Part shown: positions 11,380 through 22,289 of the stretch, one piece after another
How the letters are laid out: each line of letters begins with the position of its first letter
Numbering within the stretch: the stretch's first letter is position 1
DNA from: Chinchilla lanigera
Lineage: Eukaryota > Chordata > Mammalia > Rodentia > Chinchillidae
Reading direction: 5' to 3'
Assembly: GCF_000276665.1 (NCBI RefSeq)
Contig: NW_004955470.1
Location: 2,846,260-2,910,259, forward strand
DNA: 64,000 bases
Translations under genes and position numbers: made by a program
The notes under the pieces: model-generated
What the model was told of the DNA's origin: nothing
Database searches by the model: none
The model's input: the letters and a program-made list of their open reading frames with translations, nothing else

Positions 11380-13005
11380 GGGAGGGGTGGCAAAAACCTG
11401 GGCCCTACTTCAGCCTCTGAGCCAGAGGAGGGGTCCTGCCTGCCTATATGTTTTCTCATTGTGCTAGAACAACCTCCTATGTAGTTAACCCACTGTGGTC
11501 AAGCATCTTGGCTACCACATGCTCCCTCCTCTAGCTGTTTAAGGATCATCCCTGTCCCTTCCGGACCTGCTCAGCAGTGGCGTGGTGGCGCTGCAACACC
11601 AGCACATGCCTCGCCGAAGGGTGGTTACCTGAGTGAGCGGTGCTCAGACCCTCTTTGCCAATTTCTCTTGACCCAGCCATGCTCCCTTCTACTATTGAAA
11701 CCCTGGGTACCCTGGCTACCCTGGCTACTCTTCCTTTTCAGTTTGCAAAGTGATAGGGCAGCCCTGGCCTTCCCTCCAGAGCGCCACTCTCAGGCTGCTG
11801 CAATGGCTTCCCTGACAGTGGCAGCGGCAGATTTCTGACATAGCCCATGTCACCCCAGCCTTGTGCTCAGTGACCACCAGCTTTCCAACCACACCGATGG
11901 ACTCAGAGTCCCTCGTTGTCATGATCCTCTTTCCTGCTTCCTTTCCACACCCACCACGCCTTCTTTCTTGTTTATTCCGTGGAGGTTCCTCTTCGCCCCC
12001 ATTCCCGCAGGCCTTCCCTGGTCTTCTTCCCCAACACTGTCCCTTTGGAACCCCCCTTTTTAAAAGGATGTCAAGTTGAAGCCTGTGCATGGGGTCTTCT
12101 GTCAGATGCATCAGGCTTTTTGGATGTTGTCCCTTCCATTTTTCTACCACATGTGCCACTTAAGCTCCTGTCTCTGGCAGCATTTACAAAATTTCCCCCT
12201 CTGCACGCAGCTCCAGATCCATCTGTGTGACCTTTGAATTACTGTCCTCGCACTTCGGTCTGCCCTCCCCTTTTAATCTCACTGTGGTCTGAGGGTGGAA
12301 TCTGAAGGAAGGAAAAGTCCTTTCCTGAATACTAATGGTACTCGCGCTGACAGGACATGTACTCATGCCCAGCTTTACAGCAGATTCTGTGACACATGTG
12401 AGGTACCGTCCATCTTAAGCAATACTCATCAAATGCAGACTACAACACAAGATGCAGTAATTCAAAACCATTTTTTAATAAAAACGTAAAAGCAGCTCAA
12501 ACTGTGATTCCTCGTCCTTTTCTGCCCTTCCCCTCAGGGGAGCTAACTTGACCCCCTCCACAGAGGCCATCTGCTAGGCTTGTGGCCTGCTGTTTGGGAC
12601 CACTCCAACTGCTCAGCCAACAACCCCCTCATGAAGTAACAGGAAGTGTTGCAAGCCAAATTCTCCAGAGCCATCAAGTCTCTTTTCTTTCTCCTTTTTT
12701 TCCTCTGTGGTTGGTATAGCGATGTCCCTTCCAGCGGCGCACACCTGGCCTGTCCCTCTGCTGCACATCCCTAGTGGCTTCTGTGCCTTCCTCTTAGCCC
12801 CGGCAGGGGACAGGGGTGTCCTCTAGATCCTGCCCATATCTCCCTGTGACAACACACAGCTGTCTCCTCCAGGTCCTCGCCATCTCCTGGTTGCTTTTGC
12901 ATGTGATACCCTATTTGCCTGGGCTGGACCAAGAAGGGTCCATCCCTTACCTGATCAGACCCAATTGCTGTCTTCCTACTTTTTTCTTCCTGTTTAACTT
13001 CTGTT
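11380..13005. other. Unassigned C/T-rich sequence
   Basis: No recognised element. A minus-strand frame of 144 codons at 11725-12159 overlaps several plus-strand frames; its product is Arg/Gly/Glu-rich without a domain. It could hold a very old L2 piece, but I cannot show it. Confidence 0.35.
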
Positions 13006-13010
13006 CTTTT

Positions 13011-13070
13011 GTGTGTGTGTGCATGTGTGTATGTGTGTGTCCCTTCATGCATGTGTGCATATGTGTGTGC
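13011..13070. repeat. Interrupted (TG)n tract
   Basis: TG repeats broken by CA and TA steps, continuing loosely to about 13160 with CA-rich sequence. Frames through it translate to Cys/Val runs or His/Thr runs and are not genes. Confidence 0.85.
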
Positions 13071-13341
13071 CTACATGTATGTAGTCTTTGTATATATGTT
13101 CCTTCTTGTCTGTTTGCTCCTCTCTCTTTCTCTCTCACATATACATATCCCACACTTGTGCCCACACATACACATGCATACATCTGGGTGAATTTTTCTT
13201 TCTGTCCCTGTCTTTTTTTATGGGCTTGACTTAACCAACTTTTCCACTCTTAGGTATTTTTAATTCTTCTGTATTCTGTCTTTCTGTCTTTTTATTTTTG
13301 GGGAGGATCTTTCTAGTTGTTTTCCTTTCTCTCTTTTTTGT

Positions 13342-13413
13342 GTACTGGGAATCGAACTTAGGACCTTGTGCTTGCCAGGCAGGTGCTCTGCTGCTGAGCT
13401 CTATCCCTGGTCC
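13342..13413 (-). repeat. ID-type SINE, antisense
   Basis: Antisense ID body from gtactgggaatcgaacttag through cttgccaggcaggtgctctg to ctctatccctggtcc. The B-box-like part (minus strand taagttcgattccc) is well kept; the A-box end is degraded. Confidence 0.85.
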
Positions 13414-14074
13414 TCTCTCTCTCTTTTGCACTTTCATTTCTGGATGTCTTTCTCCTTTCCTCCTGTGTTGTTCTTTCTTTCTCTTTTTCTAGGTTAGTTC
13501 AACTTCTTCCTCTTTCATTAGTCTATGATGAGTTTACATCTCTCTTTTCTCTTTATATATTTTTACCAATCAAACTTGGTTTCCTCTGCTCAGCCGTGGG
13601 GAGAGGAGCCTTCCTCTCTCAGCAGTGGCCTGCTCATGAACTACGTCTTTTCCAAAGCTGATACAATGCTCCTCTGTCAACCGGCAGGTGCAAATGGATC
13701 CTCAGCTAGGGGTTCCCCAACAGCAAGAGTGCCTGGGCCCACTGTGGCAGCTCACCAGGGGCTTTCTGAACTGGGAATGTAGGGTTCTTGGCATTTTTGC
13801 CCTAAACTTTGAACCAGAGCTCCAGTTCCAAGAGAGCAGATGAAGCAATCTCACCCAAAACCGTGCTACATACTAGATAAGAAAATATGGGAGAAAAGGC
13901 AGAGAGGGCACTTTGTACCTTCAATTCTGGCATGTTTCTTATGGGAAGAAGTCATGTCCCCTGTATGCCCTATTAGTGGTGGCAAACCCATGGCACACGT
14001 GCTGCAGTTAGCCGTTTGTTATCACTGAGAGTTCTAAAAGTTTTGCCATCTAAGGTCTAGACAAACAGTTAGGG

Positions 14075-14540
14075 ATAATCTTGGTTGTCAACTTGACTGG
14101 ATTGAAAGATACCAAGAAATTTGGTGAAGTCTGTGAGGCTGTTTGCAGAAATGATTGGCACATGAATCAGCAACCTTGGTCAGGTGAGTGGTACATGGAA
14201 CGCAGGGCACATTATTCTGTAGGTTGGGTCGGGGGCAGATGGAACAGAAAGCATAGAAGGAGAAGTTTGCACTTATATGCAAGCTCAACTCTTGAATTGG
14301 TGAGTGCTTTGCTGCTGCCATGACTCCCAGGTATCAGACTCCAGATTCTTCAGCCTCCAAATGTGACCTTGCACCAGCAGTCTCTGCGAGGCCTTCAGGG
14401 CTGCATCCTTAGCCCCTCCTGTTCTGAGGCTTCCAGCCTCTTGGACCAAACAGTTACTGGTTTCCCCAGTTCTCCAACCCGTGGATGGCTATTGTGGGAC
14501 TATCTAACCTCTGATCATATAAATCAATCTCATGTAGTCT
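14075..14540 (-). mobile_element. MLT2-like ERVL LTR, antisense
   Basis: ttgtcaacttgactggatt at the start is the reverse complement of the conserved 3' end of MLT2-class LTRs. It is followed by gtctgtgaggctgtttgcag, then a C/T-rich middle with repeated ccagcctc-type blocks, and gtgggactatctaacctc near the far end. Strongly diverged. The 80- and 77-codon frames over it are fortuitous. Confidence 0.65.
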
Positions 14541-14589
14541 TCTTTTAAATATGTGTGTGATCAAAATATACAGTGCATGTTTAAATTAA

Positions 14590-14730
14590 AAATGTATTAC
14601 AATAAAAGCCACATTGCCATTAATTCCTCTCAACCCCCCGCCCCTTACTTCAAACACACTTATTGCATTGTTCTTGCCACTTTCTGAAGCAATTCTGGAA
14701 GACCTCTTTTATGAGCACCTTTATGAGTTA
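14590..14730 (-). pseudogene. Mariner-type transposase relic, C-terminal piece
   Basis: On the minus strand one frame reads KEVFQNCFRKWQEQCNKCV and then a stop. This is the pattern I know from the C-terminal end of mariner-family transposases (F-NCF-KWQ-R-DKC). These enzymes cut and paste Tc1/mariner DNA transposons. Only this end is present, with no catalytic residues. It faces away from the second piece at 14780-14880. Confidence 0.65.
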
Positions 14731-14779
14731 CGATAAAAAAATATGGTGAATGCTACTGCTGAGTGCCACCCAATGGGAA

Positions 14780-14880
14780 AACACCGTCACTAAAACACTA
14801 TGGTGTGTCCCCACCCACCCTATTCGTGGGATGTCACACTTTGTGACTTCAGGCTCTTACCCAAAGTCAAAATGATGTGA
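14780..14880 (+). pseudogene. Mariner-type transposase relic, catalytic-core end
   Basis: The plus-strand frame reads HPPYS-WDVTL-CDFRLLPKVKM, then a stop. It corresponds to the conserved HPPYSPDLAPCDFWLFPKLK block around the last catalytic Asp of mariner transposases; the Asp of CDF is kept. In an intact gene this block lies upstream of the KWQ piece on the same strand. Here the two are on opposite strands, so the relic is rearranged. The relic stops where the following L1 begins. Confidence 0.7.
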
Positions 14881-14889
14881 AAGAATTTT

Positions 14890-16344
14890 ACTTTTTTGAT
14901 GCTATTGTGAAAGGTGTTGTTTCCCTATTTGTTGTTTGTGTACAGGAATGCTATTGATTTTTGAGTGTGGACTTTGTATCCAGCTATGCTACTGAATTGG
15001 GTTTCTAAATCTACAAGTCTTGTAATGGAGTTTTTGGGGTCTTCTATGTAGAGCATCATGTTGTCTGCAAAAAATGATAATTTAAATTCTTCTTTTCCTA
15101 TCCTTATTCCTTTTATTTCTTTTTCTTGTCTAATTGCTCTGGCTAGTGTTTCCAGAACTACACTGAATAGGAGTAGTGATAGTGGACATCCTTGTCTTGC
15201 TCCTGATTATAGAGTGAAAGCTTTCAGTTTTTGTCCATTTAGTATGATATTGGCTGTTGGTTTATCATAGATGGCTTTTATCAGATTGAGATAAAGACTA
15301 TCTATTCTGATTTTCTTTAGGGTTTTATCACTAATGAGTGTTGAATTTTGTCAAATGCTCTTTCTCCATCTATTAAGATGATCATGTGATTTTTATTTTT
15401 GGCTCTGTTGATATGGTATATTACATTTATTGATTTGCATATGCTGAACCATCCCTGCATCCCTGGGATGAATCCTACTTGGACATGGTATGTAATCTTC
15501 TTGATGATTTGTTGCATTCTGTTTGCCAGTGTCTTGTTGAGGATTTTTGCATCTATGTTCATTAGGGAGATAGTCCTCTAGTTGTCTTTTTTGGTTAGGT
15601 CTTTCTCTGGTTTTGGTATCAGGGGAAGGCTTGTTTCCAGGAATGAATTTGGGAGTATTGCTTCCCTTTCAACTTCATTAAAGAGTTTCAGCAGTAGTGG
15701 CATTAGATCTTCTCTAAATTTCTCATGGAATTCAGCAGTGAATTCACCAATATCTGGGGTTTTCTTTGCTTGGTAAGTTTTTGATTATATTTTTAATTTA
15801 ATTGATGGATATTGGGTTATTTAGAATTTTTATGTCTTCTTGATTCAGTTTTGGCAACTCATATGTATCTAGGAATCTGTTCACATCTGTATTTTCCATC
15901 TTATTAGAGTACAGGTTCTTGAAGTAGGTACTGATGATCTGGATTTCCACAGGATCTATTGTGATTTCACTTTTTTCATTCCTAATTGCATGAAACTGAG
16001 TCATTTCTTTTCTCTTTTTGATAAGGTTGGCCAAGGGTTTATCAATTTTACTTAATTTTTCAAAAAACCAACTTTTTGATTCTTTGATTCTCTGTATTTT
16101 TTTCTTAGTCTCAATTGCATTAATTTCTGTTCTGATCATTATAATTTCTTCCCTCATACAAGCTTTGGATTTCATTTGTTCTCCTTTTTCTAGAAGTCTG
16201 AGGCTACACATTAGGTTCTTTATTTGAGCTCATTCTGTTTTCTTGATGTGAGAATTCACCACTATAAATTTCCCTGTTAGGACTGCTTTCATTACATCCC
16301 ATAAGTTCTGGTATATTGTATTAGCATTATCGTTTAATTGTAGA
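14890..16344 (-). pseudogene. L1 ORF2 pseudogene piece (reverse-transcriptase domain)
   Basis: Minus-strand frames carry typical L1 reverse-transcriptase text: [52 protein letters not shown], and upstream KSWFFEKLSKIDKPLANLIKK. The catalytic FADD box reads FADN (15046-15075), so the second catalytic Asp is lost. Several frame breaks split the domain into blocks of 81 and 137 codons. It is the inverted arm of the surrounding L1 and cannot act. Confidence 0.9.
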
Positions 16345-17885
16345 TAAGATACTTAGGAATCAATCTAACAAAGGAAGTAAAAGATCTACACATTGAAGAT
16401 TATAGTACTCTGAAATAGGAGATCAAAGAGGGTATCAGAAAATAGAAAGATCCCTTGCTCATGAATAGGAAGAATCAACATAGTGAAATGGCCATTCTTT
16501 CAAAGTTGTTATACAGATTTAATGCAATCCCAATCAAAATACCATTAGCATTCCTCACAGAACTAGAGAAAACAATCCTAAGATTCATTTGGAACCAGAA
16601 GATACCAAAAATAGCAGATACAATTCTAGACAACAAAGACAAGGCAGGGGGCATCACAATCCCTGACTTAAAATTAGACTATAAAGCTACTGTGATAAAA
16701 CAGCATGGTACTGGCAAAAAAATAAACAGACAAGAGGATCCATGGAACAGATTAGAATATGCAGAAACAACTCCAAACACACACAGCCTCCTTAGTTTTG
16801 ACAAAGGAGCCAACCAAGTTCACTTGAAGAAAGATAGCCTCTTTAATAAATACTGTGGGAAAAATTGGCCTTCCACACGCTGAAGATTAAAACTAGACCC
16901 ATGTCTCTTACCATGCAGTAATCTAAAATTGAAATGGATCAATGATCTAAATGTTAAAACAGAAACACTAAATCTTCTAGAAGAGAGAATAGGTAGAACT
17001 CTTGAAAACATGTGTGTAAGCAAAGATTTCATGAACAAAACCTCAATTGCACAGGAAATACTATAAAGAATCAACAACTGGGATCTTATCCTATTAAAAA
17101 GCTTTTTCACTGAAAAAAGGAATTACCAGGAAAGGGAAAATACAACCCACAAAGTGGGAAAAAAATTTAGCCAACTGTCCCTCAGATAAGGGACTTATAT
17201 CTAGAACATACAAAGAATTGAAACAATCAGACACCACCCCCCATATTCAAAGACCCAACCCCAAAATGGGCATCTAAGATGAATACACACTTCTCAGAGG
17301 AAGAAATTCAAATAGCAAATAAATACATTTTTAAAAAGTTCTATGTCATCAGTTATCCAAGAAATGCAAAGTAAAACAACACTGAGATTCCATATCACCC
17401 CAGGAAGAATAGTTATCATCCAGAAATCAACCTATAAAAAGTGCTGGGGCTATGGGGAAAAAGGAACCCTCCTCCAGTGTGGTGGGAGTGTAGACTGGTA
17501 TAGCCACTGTGGAAATTGGTGTTGAGATTCCTCAAAAAACTAGGATTAGAAGTCTCATTTGACCCAGCTATTCCCCTCCTGGGTATCTTCCCAGAAGAAT
17601 TAAAAACATCATACCACAATGATACATGCACACCCATGTTTATAGTAGCACAGTTTGTAATAGCTGAATCTTGGAAATAACCCAAATGCCCATCAACCGA
17701 AGAATGGATAAATAAGATGTGGTATTTTTACACAATGGAGCACCACTCAGGCATAAAGAAGAATAAGCATGAGACATTGTGGGGTAAATAGATGTACCTT
17801 GAGACCATACTCTTAAATGAAATAAATTGGACATATATGTGTAAATATCATATTGTCTCCCTTGTGTGAGAAACTGAAAGAGTAA
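16345..17885 (+). pseudogene. L1 ORF2 pseudogene piece (C-terminal part)
   Basis: The sense frame starts at the RYLGINLTKEVKDL block. It continues in the 142-codon open stretch 16455-16883 with [22 protein letters not shown] and [20 protein letters not shown], the usual L1 ORF2 region after the reverse transcriptase. Later blocks (SSVIQEMQSKTT, then WGYGEKGTLLQC near 17343-17490) belong to the Cys-rich C-terminal region. Stops and frameshifts break it repeatedly. Confidence 0.88.
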
Positions 17886-18144
17886 ATAAGGACAAAAATG
17901 TACAATAGATATTGTGAAATAGAAAGAAATTGTTAAAAAGGAAAGAGGAACTAGGGAGGGGGTGGGGGTAAGGGAAGGAAGGGAAAAGAAAAAAAAACCG
18001 ATAAAAGAAAGATAAAATGGAAACAATGCTTTATAAATAAGAAGGGGAAGTGGGGCTAAAGGAAGGAGAAGGAAAAAGCGGAATCAAGATATATCCTACA
18101 GAAGTACAAATTCGCACTCTCAGGAAGTGGCAGGTGGCAGTTCT

Positions 18145-18178
18145 GCAGGGCAGGGCAGGGCAGGACAGGGCAGGGCAG
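18145..18178. repeat. (CAGGG)n pentamer array
   Basis: About six to seven CAGGG units with one variant (caggacaggg). It contains more than four closely spaced GGG runs on the plus strand, so a G-quadruplex is possible. It may be a small minisatellite. Confidence 0.9.
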
Positions 18179-18179
18179 A

Positions 18180-21100
18180 TGGAACGGTGTCTGGGAGATG
18201 GACCCCTGAGGGGCAAGGTTGGAATCCACAACACATTTTCCTGGAGACACACAGCATAAGAATTATGAGTGCTGTGATATCAGCTATGGCAGGTGGAGTG
18301 CCCTCCACACACTAAGCACATGGCCTAGGGTTTAGGTTATGTACAGGAGGACATTCTGATTTCACAGAGGAGCCTTAGAGAATCCAGGACCACGCCTAGG
18401 CCACATACTAGAGTACAGACAGAGCTGGCTCCTAAGAGTATGATCTGCCTGGTGAACTAGCTGGCCCCCCTGTCACCAAGAGACCTGCGGATCACGGCAC
18501 ACATGATTGTGTACACGGGGGTCTCCTCCGCTGGGCAGTCTGGTCCACAGCTGCAGAGACAGCATCTCACCAATAGCACTTGATTCTGGGCAAGTGCTCA
18601 ATAAACATTCAAAGACACACACGTATGCAGATATACAGATCCACAGCTCCCCTCTATCCCGGCCCGAGTCAGTTTAAAACATGCTCCACTCGCCTTGCTT
18701 CAGGTGTGAATGCATGCAGTTGTCTCCACCAGAATTCTCCCCTCCTCCACCCAGCCTCCACCTCGTTTTGAGGTTGGCACTTCCTGTAAGCAGCCTCCCA
18801 GCAGCTCGCTCTGCCCCCATGTGGTTCTGGTGCTCACTGTGGGCTCTCACCAGGCAGGCACATCCATCAGTCAAAGCCCTGCCACACTTTGGTGTGAGCC
18901 CTGCTCTGACAAGGACAAGACTGAGACCGCCCAGCAGCCGGCATAGTGCTGAGCGCTTGGTTGGGGCCAGGGACCACATGAAGCCCCTTCTGCAGATGAT
19001 GGTGAGAGCAGAGGCGGATGAGGGGGAGTGAGTTTGGCCAGCCTCTCCCCGTACGGCAGTCACAGGATCCCATGTGGTCACTGCAACCTCATCTGCACCG
19101 TCCAGCAAGCTCTGAACTATGAACAGATCCCACTATGAACAGATCCCAACGACACTGAACACCCCTAGCGGAGATGTAACACTATGTTTGTCCCACCTGG
19201 GTTCAAGCAGCGGGAACCTGTATGTGTTGGATCTGACCCACTTCTGAAGTGTTTCCTGTTGAAGCTTAACTGCAATCGTCAGAACATGAAATCAATATGG
19301 TCTTGGCAAAGGGCTTCTATAATTGAGTATATTACGTCCTAATTTCCTCTCCTTTTTTCCCTTTCATGTCTAATGAAGAATCTGCTTTCCATTACTTAGC
19401 ATTTGGGGATAGAAAATGATGGTTGGATGATACGTTCTCTTTGGTCATTTAGGGTACCTTTGAACTGTATGGCTCCTGAAATCGATCTTGCTAATTTCCA
19501 ACAACAGATATGTAAATAAGTGCTTGAGACTTTCTCCCTTTCTTAACAGCTTCCTCATTTTAAAAGTTCCTCCTGAACTGTTCTGGTGGATGGAAGAATC
19601 AAAGGAGGGAAATCAGGAGGCCTTAAATAGATTTTACAGGCACCAAAACTTGCATTTGGAGTCTGGTCAGCTGGAAGATCTTGTTTCAATAATATGCTCT
19701 TTGCATACAGCCGAAGACCATGTTATGGAAGTTGATTGCCCTTAGTGACTTCTTAAAGCTGACATAAGGCAGAAAATGTACATTTAATATGGGGAAGAAA
19801 TTATGTCTCAAGATCCTCGTTCCCTGAGATTCTGCAGCAGTGCAGCTGGGGAGGGACCCAGGGGCCAGCTGGAGGAGACACTTGTGGGGACAGGAATGGA
19901 GCAACAGCGCAGTGTGTGGAAAACCCACCCCCATGGGCACCTGGGGCAAAGCCAGAGAAGAGGAAGCTGGCGTGGAAGGTACTACCCCACCATAGAACAA
20001 GGCTCCCTTGGGATCTCCATTGCAACTCCACTAATGACCTCCCATTTTTTTCAGGGTGCAAGCCCAAGGCGTGAAGCCACATTTGACTCCTCCTTTGGCC
20101 AGCTCCCCAGCAGATGGCCCCAAGTCCCACTGGCCATCTCCTTGACCACTCTGTTACCACCCCAGCTGGGCTGCACCCTCAGACTTCATTGCACTGTGGT
20201 CTTTGAGCGGGTAGCTCTCTCAGCATTCATGACAGAAGGAGCTCACGCCACAGCCCCCACCCCTGGAGGGCAGGAAGAAGCGCCTCAGGCCCATGTGCCG
20301 GATGCACAGCTGCACACTGGTGTGGCTCCACCGGCTGCTACCGCTGCCCTCGCACTGCCCTCCCTAGCCTGTGCCCTGGGGTGCCACCTGGCTGAATGCA
20401 CCAGGTCCTTGCTGGTATCCCCATGCCTTGCCTCGAAGGTCCAGCTCAATCTTTGCTGGGGCATGGAGGACATGGCACATTATGCCAGCAGTCATTTGAG
20501 ATTCAGCTTCATTCTCATGGCCGTCCCTGTTCATCCATGAGCCCACAGAATGGGCAGCTCTCTGCTCGCTCCCCTCTCCCAGCACAGACTTATCACCACC
20601 CACCCACGCCAGAACACGGGGCTACGTCTTACTCATTGCCGCACCCAAGAATTCCCAAGGTGCCTGGCACTCACGAGTCACCAGAAGCAGCAATTCAAAC
20701 TTTCTGCCTAGTCAGGAGAAATAAAAAAGATTGGCAGGTCTTTTTGTCTTGTTTATGTAAATATATACCTGAAGCTTCAACTATGTATTTTTCTTCCCTT
20801 ACTGTCCTTAAGGGGTTTATTTTTTGGCTAAGAATCTGTAGGCAACTTGTGAGCTCCTGTGCATGTGGTAAGGAAAAGGCTGGGAGACAGCGGTAAGAGG
20901 TGAACTCACACTTGGGATAAAACAGCAGCAAAACAACCAGGCCATTGTAACTGCCAGAGGCGCTGGTGAGCAGGGAGCGAGGGCAGCAGGGATCCGAGTA
21001 GGCCAGCAAGAGCTGCCACAGGGAACTTTTAAGCTTCTAAGTGGTCTCTCATTTTCACTGTCAAACCACGAAGGTGGCCAGGGTCAGAATGGACTGGCGC

Positions 21101-22285
21101 TGCACTCACACTGGGCCAGGAACAGCCTGGACAGGACCAGTCTTCTCCCTTCCCCAGTACTACACTATCCTGACGCTACGTGGCACCTGTGTGCTTGGTC
21201 CTCAGTGCCTATTGCCAATGGCGGCTATGGCTCTCCACCTGGCCTGGCTGGCAGAAATTCCTTTGCCTTCTGGTGCTGCTGGAAGCACAGGGTTAGCTGC
21301 CATTGCTGGCTTGCCTCAAACCAAGGAGGGCCAAGTGTGGTCTGACCACATTGCCGGTTCCCTGTTCTTAGTCCTGTAATCAGGTTGCTGGCTGTGTGGC
21401 CAAGCGCTGGCCTTGGGGCTGCTCCTCGGGGACTCAGCAATGCCAGTGATCGGATCTGAGCGGACCACAGGGTCTGCCCACTGCTTTGGAGCTGGCAGGA
21501 ATGAAGTGAATGAATGACAGGCTCGCCCCTACGTACACTGACGCTACCACCTCCAGTAGCGCCTGCCCTGGATGGGTCCACTCCCTAATCAGGAAAAACT
21601 TGAAGAAACTGTGGTTCAGAAGCTGGTCACTTATCACTTATGCCAAGTCACACTGACTGGTAACTGGTGTACTATAAGAAAAAAAAGTCATTCCACAGAT
21701 TGCTCTTCAGTCATAAGGCCAGAGTTTGGTACATGTCCCCATAGATTTGCCTGTCTCCAAAACCAAGCTCCGTGATGTCCCCTTATCTTCCTTGGGTGAC
21801 TTGCCCAACTGCTCACTGGGGCCCTGCTTCCGGGGCTCCAAGCTCCCTGTCAGGACCTCCGTAGACCGTCCACGCTCTCTGCAGTCCCCCTCCTGCCACC
21901 AGCTCGATAGCTCAGCTGTGGCCAACTTCTGTGTCCCAGGCCAGTGACCCAGACTATCTCTATCCCCTGTCACCATGCTTTCTGGATTCCATGCTGCTGA
22001 GCAGCCTGGCCACCGCTGCTTTTTCAGTATGGCATTGACAAGTTTCTAGCACAGAGCCTGGCCCAGAGTGGACACTTGGTTGGGTTAGACACTTGCTGTC
22101 ACTTGCCGTTGCTTCTCTCCCCCAGTGGGCGTATCAAAACTCAACAGCTGAGGCCTTGGACTGGGAAATTTCCAACTTCTTATGGGAAAAGATGAAGTGC
22201 CTGTAATACAAACAACCAGCAGTTATGCTGTGAGGCACTGTTTAAGTTATATCTTTAAATGTTTCCATTGAGGTAGGAAACACAT
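18180..22285. other. Unassigned, relatively GC-rich stretch
   Basis: About 4.1 kb with no recognised L1 or SINE. It holds a 16-bp exact tandem pair at 19116-19147 (actatgaacagatccc twice). It also holds the longest plus-strand frame of the window, 245 codons at 19803-20540; that product shows no domain, signal or repeat, and other frames on both strands overlap it. Short MIR/L2-like tails may exist near 18590 and 22030 (agcacagagcctggc) but are too small to call. Confidence 0.4.
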
Positions 22286-22289
22286 AGTC

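Larger units (their letters stand above)
14886..18005 (+). mobile_element. L1 with inverted 5' arm (twin-priming structure)
   Basis: One L1 insertion in two arms. The left arm (14886 to about 16344) is antisense and covers ORF2 from the linker before reverse transcriptase to just past the catalytic motif. The right arm (about 16345-18005) is sense and covers the ORF2 C-terminal part and a purine-rich 3' UTR ending in an A-rich tail. The outer end of the left arm and the inner start of the right arm correspond to neighbouring L1 positions (SIKK then RYLGINLTK), which is what twin priming predicts. A possible degenerate target duplication is aaagtcaaaatg at 14863 and aaagataaaatg at 18008; this is weak. 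Confidence 0.85.

Noticed and set aside
11725..12159. 144-codon minus-strand frame, Arg/Glu-rich
   Set aside because: No family resemblance; several plus-strand frames overlap it; no exon-like boundaries stand out.
12947..13191. His/Thr- and Cys/Val-rich frames
   Set aside because: Translations of a TG/CA microsatellite.
19803..20540. 245-codon plus-strand open frame, longest in the window
   Set aside because: No domain, signal or membrane segment. Other frames on both strands overlap it. Composition is what GC-rich non-coding DNA yields, and no splice or promoter context is visible.
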